The notes: generated by a model from the sequence alone, not told the origin. Positions 35,135-44,440 are shown, counted from the stretch's first letter. The stretch: DNA of 64,000 nucleotides from Thiopseudomonas sp. (GCA_023228985.1 JALOAC010000004.1:1-64000); one strand, 5' to 3'. Numbers and translations are program-made.

Positions 35135-36115
35135 ATGCATTCTAATTTAAATTTCATATTAGGCAGAGGTCGCAGTGGAACAACCCTGCTATCTAGGATG
35201 CTTGCTAGCTCAAGTTCAATAGTGGTAACACCTGAGAACCTTTTTATAATGAATATGTATTCAAAATATAAGAATACGATATTTGACACTGTTGTATCTA
35301 AGCAGAATTTTATAAACGATTTATGGCTTGAAAAAAGAGTTAATAACTGGGGTATCGATAAAACTGGATTATTGAAATATTTAAATAATTTGGGTGAGCT
35401 GAGTTATTCTGAAATATGCTATGAGGTTTATAATTATTATGCATTGAAAAACTCTTCAGATGTGGATAGTGTTAAATATCTTTTTGATAAAAATCCAGGC
35501 TATTCAGTTTTGGCGAAAAGCTTGATCAGTATGTACCCTAGTGCAAAGTTTATACATATTGTAAGAAACCCTAAGGATAATGTTCTGTCTTATAAAAATG
35601 TTCCATTTGAGCCAAATAATATAATTGTATTAGCTTATAGGTGGAGATTTTATAATAAATTCATTGAATCCTGTAAAAAATTATTCCCAGATAAGTTTAT
35701 AACTGTCAGGTATGAAGACTTAGTAGCAGAGCCAGAGTCAACTTTGCGAAGCATATGTGGCTTTCTTTCCCTGCCTTTTGAAGATGAAATGCTAGATTTT
35801 TATAAAAATGAAAATACTAATAGCTCTCAATACTGGCATAAAAATCTTACTTCAACTGTAAGCAGTAAGAGTGTAAATAAGTGGCAGTCAGGGCTCGATG
35901 AGACGGAGATAAACAGTATAGAGAAAATCTGTAAGGAGCTAATGCTGTATTATGGGTACGAAATAAATTTAAATTCGAAAATTGATATTAATCTATTTAA
36001 CTATATTTATTTGCTTTTTGGCTTTCTACTATCAGTTTTTGAGATTTTTCTTTTCAAGCTACCCTTTAACTTGAGAGTTTATATAATTGAAGCGTACAGA
36101 AAGTTCAATAGTTAG
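35135..36115 (+). CDS. Sulfotransferase family protein
   Basis: 326 residues. PAPS loop GRGRSGTTLLSRML (about residues 9-22), 3'-phosphate motif FIHIVRNPKDNVLSYKN, and VRYEDLVAEPESTL. Residues about 287-310 form a hydrophobic stretch (NYIYLLFGFLLSVFEIFLF) that could be a C-terminal membrane anchor, which would hold it near lipid-linked glycan. Related to but clearly distinct from the gene upstream. A 99-bp AT-rich spacer precedes it and may contain a promoter. Confidence 0.83.
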   Translation: MHSNLNFILGRGRSGTTLLSRMLASSSSIVVTPENLFIMNMYSKYKNTIFDTVVSKQNFINDLWLEKRVNNWGIDKTGLLKYLNNLGELSYSEICYEVYNYYALKNSSDVDSVKYLFDKNPGYSVLAKSLISMYPSAKFIHIVRNPKDNVLSYKNVPFEPNNIIVLAYRWRFYNKFIESCKKLFPDKFITVRYEDLVAEPESTLRSICGFLSLPFEDEMLDFYKNENTNSSQYWHKNLTSTVSSKSVNKWQSGLDETEINSIEKICKELMLYYGYEINLNSKIDINLFNYIYLLFGFLLSVFEIFLFKLPFNLRVYIIEAYRKFNS

Positions 36116-36123
36116 CTCTAGAG

Positions 36124-37023
36124 GTGCTTGTGCGAAAATTCACTAATATATTGAAGTTTGTTGCCGGGGTTGTTTTAGTTGGCTTGTTGTTTTATTGGTT
36201 AGATTTCGAAGTTATACTTGAAAGCTCTAAAACGGCTATATGGGAATATTTATTGGTATCTTTTTTATTGTTTTTACTAACTAAGTTTTTTTATATTCTA
36301 AGATTTTATTACTTAATAGATAAGAAAATTATTTTTTTAGACATAGCTAGAGTATATTTGGTAAGTCTTATATTTACAAACATACTACCTACCAACGTAG
36401 GCGGTGATTTTTATAGAGTTATGTATCTTAAACAAAAGCTTTCCGGATGGAAGAATTCTTTAACTCTAATCATAATAGAGCGATTTTTAGGAATTGTTAG
36501 CCTGTTTTTGCTTGGATTGTTTTGTTTATTGATTAATTACGATATTTTTTACGTATGGTTAACAAAAAATATTCAGTTGCCTATTAATAGCTTCTATATA
36601 TTAATATTAGGCTGCTTTTTATTTTTACTTGTTTTTTATTTGTTATTTAAAACTTTCCGTAAGCGACTTAGTGTTTTTCTTCAGTTAAGCAAAAAAACTC
36701 TTTCTTTGTTGTTTGGGTTTTCGGTACTAATCCATACTTTCAGAGCTCTTTCTTTGCTTTTTGTGTTGCTCGGATTTAATAGTTTTCTTGGAATTGATAA
36801 AATAATAATTGTCATAACATTAGTGGCTTTTTCTTCATTAGTTTCAATTACAGTTGGAGCCTTAGGAATTAAAGAAGGTGTTATGGGGTTCGGTTTCAAT
36901 TTTTTTGGTATTCAACCAGAACTGGGTGTAATAGCCTCTTTAGTCGAAAGGATTTTTACTTTTGCTTTATTGCCATTTTCTATCTATTATTTTTTACAAT
37001 TTAAAAAACAATTAGATGTTTAA
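36124..37023 (+). CDS. Flippase-like / LPG-synthase-TM family membrane protein
   Basis: 299 residues with about seven to eight membrane segments. LPTNVGGDFYRVMYL (about residues 96-110) and VTIVERF-like LIIIERFLGIVS are typical of the UPF0104 / lysylphosphatidylglycerol-synthase TM family, to which AglD-like and flippase-like proteins in glycan clusters belong. Precise role unknown; lipid-linked sugar handling is inferred. GTG start at 36124, with GTG at 36130 as alternative. Very AT-rich, the last gene of the AT-rich block. Confidence 0.78.
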   Translation: MLVRKFTNILKFVAGVVLVGLLFYWLDFEVILESSKTAIWEYLLVSFLLFLLTKFFYILRFYYLIDKKIIFLDIARVYLVSLIFTNILPTNVGGDFYRVMYLKQKLSGWKNSLTLIIIERFLGIVSLFLLGLFCLLINYDIFYVWLTKNIQLPINSFYILILGCFLFLLVFYLLFKTFRKRLSVFLQLSKKTLSLLFGFSVLIHTFRALSLLFVLLGFNSFLGIDKIIIVITLVAFSSLVSITVGALGIKEGVMGFGFNFFGIQPELGVIASLVERIFTFALLPFSIYYFLQFKKQLDV

Positions 37024-37103
37024 GTTAAAGTTATTGTGTCTTTCACTATGCCACTGCAATGGCGTGCCTTCTAAATTCATTAATAAACGAGAGATATTGA
37101 TAG

Positions 37104-38234
37104 ATGATTCGATTTAATAGACCTCCTTATACTGGCAATGAAGACCAGTATGTACTCGAATCCATGCGCAGTAGTAAAATGTCGGGGGATGCTGATTTTG
37201 GTAGGCGTTGTCAGGAGTGGTTTGAGTCGCATTTTCTTTGTAAGAAAACCCTGTTGACACCTTCCTGCACCGCAGCGCTGGAAATGGCGGCAATTCTGCT
37301 AGATATCAGTGAAGGCGATGAGGTCATCATGCCTAGCTATACCTTTGTCAGCACTGCTAATGCGTTTGCACTGCGCGGAGCAAAGATAGTATTTGTCGAT
37401 ATTCGCCCCGATACCATGAATTTAGACGAGACAAAAATTGAGCAAGCCATTACAAATAAAACAAAAGTGATAGTGCCGGTGCACTATGCAGGTGTTGCTT
37501 GTGAAATGGATGTCATTATGTCGTTGGCTGAAAAGTATGAACTCTTTGTTGTAGAAGATGCGGCACAAGGAATGATGAGTTCATACAAGGGTAAGGCACT
37601 TGGCACCATCGGCCACTTTGGTACGTTTAGTTTTCATGAAACTAAGAATTATACGAGCGGGGGTGAAGGTGGCTTGCTACTGATAAATGATGATCATTAT
37701 GTAGAACGAGCAGAAGTTATCCGTGAAAAAGGTACCAATCGTAGCCAGTTTTTCCGTGGCATGGTTGATAAGTATTCTTGGGTGGATATCGGTAGCAGCT
37801 ATTTACTTAACGATATCAGCGCTGCTTACCTGTGGGGTAACCTTGAGCGAGCAGATGAAATTAACCGTGACCGCTTAGAGAGCTGGCAAGAATATTTTAC
37901 AGCACTGAAGCCGCTGGCTGAGAGCGGTATGCTTGAGTTGCCTAGCGTGCCACAAAGCTGTGTACATAATGGGCACATGTTTTACCTTAAGGTTCGCGAC
38001 CTAGAACAAAGAACAGCTTTGCTGGATTTTTTAAAGGCGCAGGATGTTAATGCCGTATTTCACTATGTACCTCTGCACAGTGCAGTAGCAGGTATTAAGC
38101 TTGGTCGCTTTGATGGTGATGATACTTACACCACCTTTGAAAGTGAGCGCCTCTTGAGGTTGCCGATGTACTATGGTTTAACCAAGCTTGAGCGAAATAA
38201 AGTTATTCAGACAGTTTTTGACTTTTTTGTATGA
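37104..38234 (+). CDS. rffA: dTDP-4-amino-4,6-dideoxygalactose transaminase (RffA/WecE-like)
   Basis: 376 residues, collinear with enterobacterial WecE/RffA, which converts dTDP-4-keto-6-deoxyglucose (the RmlB product) to dTDP-Fuc4N using PLP and glutamate. Signatures: LLTPSCTAALEMAA, IMPSYTFVSTANAF, VEDAAQGM, and FSFHETKNYTSGGEGG with the PLP lysine at Lys181. Base composition returns to that of the core genome. No wecD/rffC acetyltransferase is adjacent, so the amino group may be modified by another enzyme. Convergent with the SLC13 gene 25 bp downstream. Confidence 0.92.
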   Translation: MIRFNRPPYTGNEDQYVLESMRSSKMSGDADFGRRCQEWFESHFLCKKTLLTPSCTAALEMAAILLDISEGDEVIMPSYTFVSTANAFALRGAKIVFVDIRPDTMNLDETKIEQAITNKTKVIVPVHYAGVACEMDVIMSLAEKYELFVVEDAAQGMMSSYKGKALGTIGHFGTFSFHETKNYTSGGEGGLLLINDDHYVERAEVIREKGTNRSQFFRGMVDKYSWVDIGSSYLLNDISAAYLWGNLERADEINRDRLESWQEYFTALKPLAESGMLELPSVPQSCVHNGHMFYLKVRDLEQRTALLDFLKAQDVNAVFHYVPLHSAVAGIKLGRFDGDDTYTTFESERLLRLPMYYGLTKLERNKVIQTVFDFFV

Positions 38235-38259
38235 GTATCGTGTGGCAACAATTACATAG

Positions 38260-40026
38260 TTAAAATGTCCAAATCAAAGGAATCAGCCCAACACTCACCA
38301 CAGCCGCAATCCCTGCCATAGGCAAACCAATTTTTACATAGTCTGTAAAACGATAACGCCCTGGGCCGAACACCATCAGGTTGGTCTGATACCCCAGTGG
38401 AGTGATAAAAGAAGCTGATGCTGCAAACATCACGGCAATAGCAAATGGCATCACGCTAACACCGAGTTGTTCGGCCACAGCTATTGCAACTGGAAACATG
38501 AGTACTGCAGCGGCATTGTTAGTTATCAGCTCAGTAAACAAGGCGGTAAACAGATACACCATAGCTAAAGCTAACCAAGGCGAAACCGTCCCTAAATCAA
38601 GCATGCCGCCAGCTAACCATTGGGCTGCTCCTGTCGCAGTCATGGCCTTGCCCAGTGCAAAAGAAGCGGCAATCACTACGAGGATTGGATAATCCACGCT
38701 GCGCCGCGCTCTAGTGGCTGTAAGACAACCCGTTACTAGCATCGCACCTGCCGCTAAAAATGATGCCTCAAGAATGCTAAGAGTGCCTGTTGCGCTAAGT
38801 AGAACCAGCCCGGCTAAAATAGCCAAGGCTCTAGGTGCTTTATGAAAGTCTGGTGGGGTTGAATCATTTAATGCGCTGACTAATAAAAAATCCCGTCGGT
38901 AGCGGTATTGCTCGACAAATTGCTCGCTGGCTTCCAGTAGCAGGGTATCACCGACTTTGAAGACCACGTCACCTAGCTTGCTGTTTACTCGCTTGCCATT
39001 GCGGGATATCGACAACACCACAGCATTGAAGCGGGTGCGAAATCGACTGTCTCGCACACTTTGTTCCAGTGCCGTAAAGTCAGGTCCCAGCACGACTTCG
39101 ACCAAACAGCGTTGATGATTTTTAAGTTCTAACTTGCCGACATTACCATGGGCAGGTTGCAAGCCCTGAATGCGGCGCAGCTCGCTGGCACATTCAGGCG
39201 CACCGACAAAATATAAACGATCGTCGGCTTGCAAGGTTCGGTCGGGGGCGACTGAAGTAATTAGGCTATCGCCTCGTTCAATCTCTGCTAGGTAACCATG
39301 CTGCAAAGCACGCAGACCTGCTTCAGCTACGGTTTTTCCAACCAGTTGCCCACTAGGTATAACTTGCATTTCTACGCCATATTCACGCACTTTTTCCAGC
39401 TCTTCACTTAAGCTGCCGTGATCGGGTAACAAACGGTGGCCCACCAGCACTAAAAAGGTACCGCCTACCACTAAAAGAGGTACACCGACCCAGGCGAGTT
39501 CAAATAAACCTAGACTGATTCCCAGCTCTGTTTGCAGCATGCCATCGACCACTAGGTTGGTGCTGGTGCCAATTAGGGTGCAGGTTCCACCTAAAATCGT
39601 GGCATAGCTTAAAGGCAATAACAGTTTGGAGGCCGAAATTCCTAAGCGCTGCGCCCAGTCTTGAATGGCTGGAATAAACATCGCCACCACAGCAGTGTTA
39701 TTCATAAAGGCGCTAATCAGACTGGTCGGTGCCAGCATACGCAGTTGTGCGCCTTGTATGCTGCGGGGCTGGCCAAGCAGATGCCGCGCCAGCCACTGCA
39801 CAGCTCCGGTTTCTTTGAGACCACCAGCAACCACATAAAGAATCGCAATCGTGATAACCCCAGGGTTGCCAAAGCCTACCAGAGCTTCAGCTGGAGCTAA
39901 CACCCCGCTTATGAGCAACACAGCGAGAGCTGCGAGCAAAACCAGATCGGCAGAAATTCGGGTTAGCGCCAATGTTCCCAGCACCCCAGTGAGGGTGCAC
40001 AAGGTTAATATTGCTTGCCAGTCCAT
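38260..40026 (-). CDS. SLC13-family permease with two TrkA-C domains
   Basis: 588 residues. Membrane halves (about 1-190 and 395-588) flank two RCK_C/TrkA-C domains (about 205-290 and 300-375, e.g. LVGKTVAEAGLRAL). Paired motifs FMNNTAVVAMFIP and TNNAAAVLMFP carry the NNxA signature of dicarboxylate/sulfate carriers. A sulfate substrate is inferred from the cysD/cysNC genes nearby. It is the intact relative of the amber-interrupted permease at 19.4 kb. Begins 4 bp after the DHH gene, so the two form a minus-strand operon. Confidence 0.9.
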   Translation of the reverse strand: MDWQAILTLCTLTGVLGTLALTRISADLVLLAALAVLLISGVLAPAEALVGFGNPGVITIAILYVVAGGLKETGAVQWLARHLLGQPRSIQGAQLRMLAPTSLISAFMNNTAVVAMFIPAIQDWAQRLGISASKLLLPLSYATILGGTCTLIGTSTNLVVDGMLQTELGISLGLFELAWVGVPLLVVGGTFLVLVGHRLLPDHGSLSEELEKVREYGVEMQVIPSGQLVGKTVAEAGLRALQHGYLAEIERGDSLITSVAPDRTLQADDRLYFVGAPECASELRRIQGLQPAHGNVGKLELKNHQRCLVEVVLGPDFTALEQSVRDSRFRTRFNAVVLSISRNGKRVNSKLGDVVFKVGDTLLLEASEQFVEQYRYRRDFLLVSALNDSTPPDFHKAPRALAILAGLVLLSATGTLSILEASFLAAGAMLVTGCLTATRARRSVDYPILVVIAASFALGKAMTATGAAQWLAGGMLDLGTVSPWLALAMVYLFTALFTELITNNAAAVLMFPVAIAVAEQLGVSVMPFAIAVMFAASASFITPLGYQTNLMVFGPGRYRFTDYVKIGLPMAGIAAVVSVGLIPLIWTF

Positions 40027-40030
40027 AGGG

Positions 40031-40996
40031 TTACTTGCTCCAGAAGGTGGCCATCAGTTGCACGAACTCATCAAGCTGTTCGGCAGGCAGCGCATTGATA
40101 CCTGCGGCTGCCTTTCGACCGCCACCAGTCGGGAAGCGCATAGCTAGCGCATCGGCACCTGTGCGGTTATTTAGCGGTGCGCGAATGCTAGCCAGCCAGG
40201 TATTATCTGGACGCTGAGTAACAATAGCGCATGCACGCTCTGGGTTGGCGTTAGCCAGTTCGTTGCCCAGCACGCCACTCACTCGCCGTGCCCAAGCAGT
40301 ATCAGGCAGCGACACAACCAGTGAATGTGCTGTATCGGATATGGCTTGAGCGGCTAGGCCAAGCTTCAAGTCTGTCTGATAGCCTTCGCGTAACTTGCAA
40401 TATGTCATGCCACTGGCTGCAATAAAATCTAACGGATCAGGGTATTGAACCAGTTGCTTATAAAGCTCGGCTGGATGAAAGTGCAAGTCATCCAAGCTCG
40501 CGCCATAGCCATTATAATTAATGCAAATCCCTAACTCGCGCAAAGAAGCAGTTTGTTCTTGAGTCAGGCCAGCTTGCTGAGCCAGCTGCTGTGCTACCGC
40601 GTCAAGATTGTCACCAAAGGCTGCTGTGATAGCCCAATGGTGAAAACGCCCACCAAGGTGTTGGTCAATGAGCAAGCTTGCACAGGTTGTGGGCTGTGTA
40701 TCAATAAGCGCCTGAAAAGCAGGATGTTCTGGTAAAGATTTACCGGGAAAGTGGTGGTCCACATAGAATAGCTGACTGCCAGCAGCCAGCAGCACATCCA
40801 CAGCTGCACGGTTTTTGTCTAGGCTAATATCCAGCACATTAACTTGAACTGCTTTATTCAGCGGAACTTGCTGTACCAGTTCGATATCACGCTTGACGCC
40901 AGTAATCAGTACAGAATCCAGTGGTTGCGCAAGTCGTAACTGTACTAGAGCGCAAATACCATCGGCATCACCATTAAACACATCGAAAACTTGCAT
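40031..40996 (-). CDS. DHH-family phosphoesterase
   Basis: 321 residues. The N-terminal metal site NGDADGI (8-14) and the DHH motif YVDHHFPG (Asp-His-His at 80-82) are intact; GGGRKAAAGI near the C-terminus is the substrate-binding DHHA1 glycine motif. ATG at 40996 chosen because AGGAAG lies 5 nt upstream; longer frames lack this. DHH enzymes of the NrnA group cleave pAp/PAP and nano-RNA. With cysD/cysNC divergent and a sulfate-type permease downstream, PAP removal in place of CysQ is an inference. Confidence 0.85.
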   Translation of the reverse strand: MQVFDVFNGDADGICALVQLRLAQPLDSVLITGVKRDIELVQQVPLNKAVQVNVLDISLDKNRAAVDVLLAAGSQLFYVDHHFPGKSLPEHPAFQALIDTQPTTCASLLIDQHLGGRFHHWAITAAFGDNLDAVAQQLAQQAGLTQEQTASLRELGICINYNGYGASLDDLHFHPAELYKQLVQYPDPLDFIAASGMTYCKLREGYQTDLKLGLAAQAISDTAHSLVVSLPDTAWARRVSGVLGNELANANPERACAIVTQRPDNTWLASIRAPLNNRTGADALAMRFPTGGGRKAAAGINALPAEQLDEFVQLMATFWSK

Positions 40997-41105
40997 AAAC
41001 TCTTCCTGTCGCATTAAGCGCTGCTTGAACAAGGCAGTGTATTGCCGCATCATACGCGCAACATTTATCACTGACAACGGTTTGCGCTACAGCGCGGAGA
41101 GAGAA

Positions 41106-42560
41106 ATGACACAAACTGCGACAGGACAGCCATCCCTACTGGGGCTGGACTCCGCCAGAGTTTGGGATACAGACTTGGCCTTTGAACATCTCCAACAACA
41201 AGGTGAGGCTGATAGCAAGCGCACTGCTGAGCGCCGTATTAATCGCTTAGGTATTTGGCCAGCAGAGCTGACAGCAGAGCAATTGCAGGATGAGCGCCAG
41301 CGCCCACTCAAGCAGCTGGTATTGCAATACGCATTGGATCAGGTGCGCAGAAAGCGTGAGCGGGTGTTGTTTTTACAGCTGCAAGCACTACCCAATGGCC
41401 AGCCTTGCCTGCATGCCAATGATGCCCGTGGTGCACGTTTCTGGTTGCCGCTGTCTGGGCAGTCTGATGAGCAGCTGCACAGTGCAGTGACCCAACTACA
41501 GGCTCATATAGGTAGGACAGTGGCACTATTTGGGCATGGAGAAATTGCGCGTGTACTGCGCAATCTAGCGCAAACCAGCCAAATTCGTACTTGGCCGCAA
41601 GTATACATTCCAGTTGTAGCCGAGCAGCTTAAAAGAAAGCGTGAGACACAGCGCACTATTCAACTGTCACCTCATTTAAAGCGACTGGAAGCCGAGAGTA
41701 TTCAGATTATTCGTGAAGCCGTGGCTGAGGCGCAAAATCCGGTTATGCTGTATTCCATCGGCAAGGACAGCGGCGTAATGCTGCATTTAGCACGCAAGGC
41801 ATTTTATCCAGCGCCGCCACCTTTTCCGCTTCTGCATGTGGATACGCGCTGGAAATTTGAAGAAATGTACCAGTTTCGTGACTACATGGCCGAGCTGAGT
41901 GGTATGGAGCTGTTACTGCATACTAACCCTGAAGCGATTGAGAAAAACATCAACCCTTTTGACCACGGCTCAGCGCTGCACACTGACATCACCAAAACTG
42001 AAGGGTTAAAGCAAGCGCTGGACAAGTACAAGTTTGATGTGGTGTTTGGCGGTGCGCGGCGTGATGAGGAAAAATCCCGCGCCAAAGAAAGAGTATTCTC
42101 CTTCCGCACTCCAACACACCGCTGGGACCCAAAAAATCAGCGCCCCGAACTGTGGAGTCTGTACAACACGCGTAAAAATCCAAGCGAAAGCATCCGTGTT
42201 TTTCCACTGTCTAACTGGACTGAACTGGATATTTGGCAATACATCTATCATGAGCAAATTCCTATGGTACCGCTCTATTTTGCCCAGGAACGCCCAGTGC
42301 TGGTACGCGATGACATGCTAATGCTGGTCGATGACGACCGCTGTCAGTTACTGCCCGACGAACAAGTTGAAATCCGCAAAGTGCGTTTTCGTACCTTAGG
42401 GTGCTACCCCTTAACAGGCGCGATGGAGTCAGAAGCAGAACAGCTTGAAGACATTTTGCTGGAAATCATTGATTCCCGCCAATCCGAACGCCAAGGACGA
42501 AAAATCGATACCGACAGCGCCGGTTCCATGGAAAAGAAAAAACAGGAGGGCTACTTCTAA
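41106..42560 (+). CDS. cysD: Sulfate adenylyltransferase subunit 2 with novel N-terminal domain (copy 2)
   Basis: 484 residues. From about residue 186 on (LSPHLKRLEAESIQII) it is a full CysD: PP-loop SIGKDS, GGARRDEEKSRAKER, and the MEKKKQEGYF end. Residues 1-185 are an added helical, Arg/Gln-rich region I do not recognise (for example LVLQYALDQVRRKRERVLFLQ, trimmed here to key residues LVLQYALDQVRRK). GCGGAGAGAG precedes ATG 41106. No ATG, GTG or TTG lies near the CysD junction, which argues for a true fusion. Its stop overlaps the next start (TAATG). Divergent from the DHH gene. Confidence 0.88.
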   Translation: MTQTATGQPSLLGLDSARVWDTDLAFEHLQQQGEADSKRTAERRINRLGIWPAELTAEQLQDERQRPLKQLVLQYALDQVRRKRERVLFLQLQALPNGQPCLHANDARGARFWLPLSGQSDEQLHSAVTQLQAHIGRTVALFGHGEIARVLRNLAQTSQIRTWPQVYIPVVAEQLKRKRETQRTIQLSPHLKRLEAESIQIIREAVAEAQNPVMLYSIGKDSGVMLHLARKAFYPAPPPFPLLHVDTRWKFEEMYQFRDYMAELSGMELLLHTNPEAIEKNINPFDHGSALHTDITKTEGLKQALDKYKFDVVFGGARRDEEKSRAKERVFSFRTPTHRWDPKNQRPELWSLYNTRKNPSESIRVFPLSNWTELDIWQYIYHEQIPMVPLYFAQERPVLVRDDMLMLVDDDRCQLLPDEQVEIRKVRFRTLGCYPLTGAMESEAEQLEDILLEIIDSRQSERQGRKIDTDSAGSMEKKKQEGYF

Positions 42561-44440
42561 TGAGCTCCAATCAAGAAAAAGTAGAACACTGGCTCAGCGA
42601 ACAGTCGCGCCAAACCACTTTGCGCTTTATTACCTGCGGCAGCGTAGATGATGGAAAAAGTACCTTGATCGGCCGTTTATTGTGGGAATCACAACAGATT
42701 TTTGATGACCAGTTAGCGGCATTGGAGGCAGACTCTAAGCGTCACGGTACTCAAGGCGAAGCCATGGATCTGGCATTACTGGTGGATGGTTTGGCTGCCG
42801 AGCGCGAACAGGGCATTACCATTGATGTGGCCTACCGTTTTTTTTCTACGCCCAAGCGCAAGTTTATCGTAGCTGATACCCCAGGACATGAACAATACAC
42901 CCGTAACATGGTTACGGGAGCCTCTACAGCAGATGTCGCTGTTATTCTTATTAATGCCAAGCAGGGCGTGATGGTGCAAACCCGTCGTCATGCCCACCTA
43001 GTATCCCTGATGGGTATTCGTCATGTGGTTCTGGCCATTAATAAAATGGATACCATCAACTTTGATGTGCAGGCTTACAAGCAGATTGAGAAAGAGTTTC
43101 GTCTACTGGCCGAGCCGTTGGGCTTTACTAACATTACTGCCATCCCACTGTCGGCACTCAATGGCGATAACATTACCAGCCGTTCACCACGCAGTCACTG
43201 GTACAACGGCCCAACCTTGATGGGCTACCTGGAAACCATTGAGGTTGAATCAGAACAACAGCAGTCATTATTATTTCCAGTGCAATGGGTGTGCCGCCCA
43301 GATTCTAGTTTTCGTGGCTTTGCTGGGAGCCTAGCGGCGGGCTCCATATCGATTGGTGACGAAGTGCGGGTGACCGCTTCAGGGCAAACGGCTCAGGTCA
43401 AAGACATTGTTACCTTCTCAGGCTCGCAGCAGCAGGCCCAAAGTGGTGATGCTGTTACTCTTGTGCTGGATCGAGAGATTGATGCGTCACGGGGTGATAC
43501 TTTTACCGCCGCTGAACAGCCGCTGGACATGACCGATCAATTTGCCGCTACGCTCATCTGGCTTCATGAAGAACCTGGGCTCATCGGACGCAGCTATGAC
43601 ATCAAGCTGGCAACCCAGTGGGCAGGCGCTTCAATTACAGAAATTAAACACTGTATAAACGTGAACACTAGCGCGCTGGAGCCCGCCAAACAGCTAGAGC
43701 TAAACGATATCAGCCAGTGCAACCTGTCATTAAGCCGCTTGCTGGCATTCACTCCTTACGAACAGTCAAAAATGCTCGGCGGATTTATTCTCGTTGACCG
43801 TTTTAGCCAAGCAACAGTCGCTGCTGGTTTGATTCAACACAACCTGCGGCGCGCCCAAAACGTCCACCGTCAAGCATTAAGTATTGGACGTGCGGAGCGC
43901 GAGCATTTGAACGGGCATCAGGGGAAAGTCATCTGGTTTACTGGTCTATCAGGCTCAGGTAAATCGACTATCGCCAATGCGCTGGAAAAAGAGCTGCATG
44001 AACAAGGCAAGCGCACTTATATTCTTGATGGCGATAACGTCCGCCAAGGCTTAAATAAAGACCTAGGCTTTACCGATGCTGACCGGGTAGAAAATATTCG
44101 CCGTGTCGCCGAAATTGCCAAACTGATGATGGATGCAGGCCTCATAGTAATGACCGCTTTTATCAGCCCCTTCCGCGCTGAGCGTGAGATGGCACGCGAG
44201 CTGATTGGTGCAGAAAACTTTATTGAAGTATTTGTTGATACCCCGCTGGAGCTGTGTGAAAAGCGCGACCCAAAAGGCTTGTATAAAAAAGCCCGTCGCG
44301 GTGATTTGCCGAACATGACGGGTATAAGCAGTCCGTACGAAAAGCCTGAGCAAGCTGAGCTGGTTATTCAGACTGATAAGGTTGACTTGGAACAGGCACT
44401 GCAGTTGCTTAACGATAAAATCAATGCAGTCTCTAAATAG
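42560..44440 (+). CDS. cysNC: Bifunctional CysN GTPase / APS kinase (copy 2)
   Basis: 626 residues, paralogous to the copy at 16.7 kb. GTPase P-loop GSVDDGKST (27-35), DTPGHEQYTRN, NKMD; APS kinase P-loop GLSGSGKS (462-469), DGDNVRQGLN, FISPFRAER. Both domains keep their key residues, so a second complete route to PAPS exists. The clearest differences lie in the CysN beta-barrel region and the C-terminus. Coupled to the extended CysD by 1-bp overlap. Confidence 0.95.
   Translation: MSSNQEKVEHWLSEQSRQTTLRFITCGSVDDGKSTLIGRLLWESQQIFDDQLAALEADSKRHGTQGEAMDLALLVDGLAAEREQGITIDVAYRFFSTPKRKFIVADTPGHEQYTRNMVTGASTADVAVILINAKQGVMVQTRRHAHLVSLMGIRHVVLAINKMDTINFDVQAYKQIEKEFRLLAEPLGFTNITAIPLSALNGDNITSRSPRSHWYNGPTLMGYLETIEVESEQQQSLLFPVQWVCRPDSSFRGFAGSLAAGSISIGDEVRVTASGQTAQVKDIVTFSGSQQQAQSGDAVTLVLDREIDASRGDTFTAAEQPLDMTDQFAATLIWLHEEPGLIGRSYDIKLATQWAGASITEIKHCINVNTSALEPAKQLELNDISQCNLSLSRLLAFTPYEQSKMLGGFILVDRFSQATVAAGLIQHNLRRAQNVHRQALSIGRAEREHLNGHQGKVIWFTGLSGSGKSTIANALEKELHEQGKRTYILDGDNVRQGLNKDLGFTDADRVENIRRVAEIAKLMMDAGLIVMTAFISPFRAEREMARELIGAENFIEVFVDTPLELCEKRDPKGLYKKARRGDLPNMTGISSPYEKPEQAELVIQTDKVDLEQALQLLNDKINAVSK

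Noticed and set aside
40893..41105. Longer start for the extended CysD
   Set aside because: This part is antisense to the DHH gene start; the ATG at 41106 has a good ribosome-binding site.
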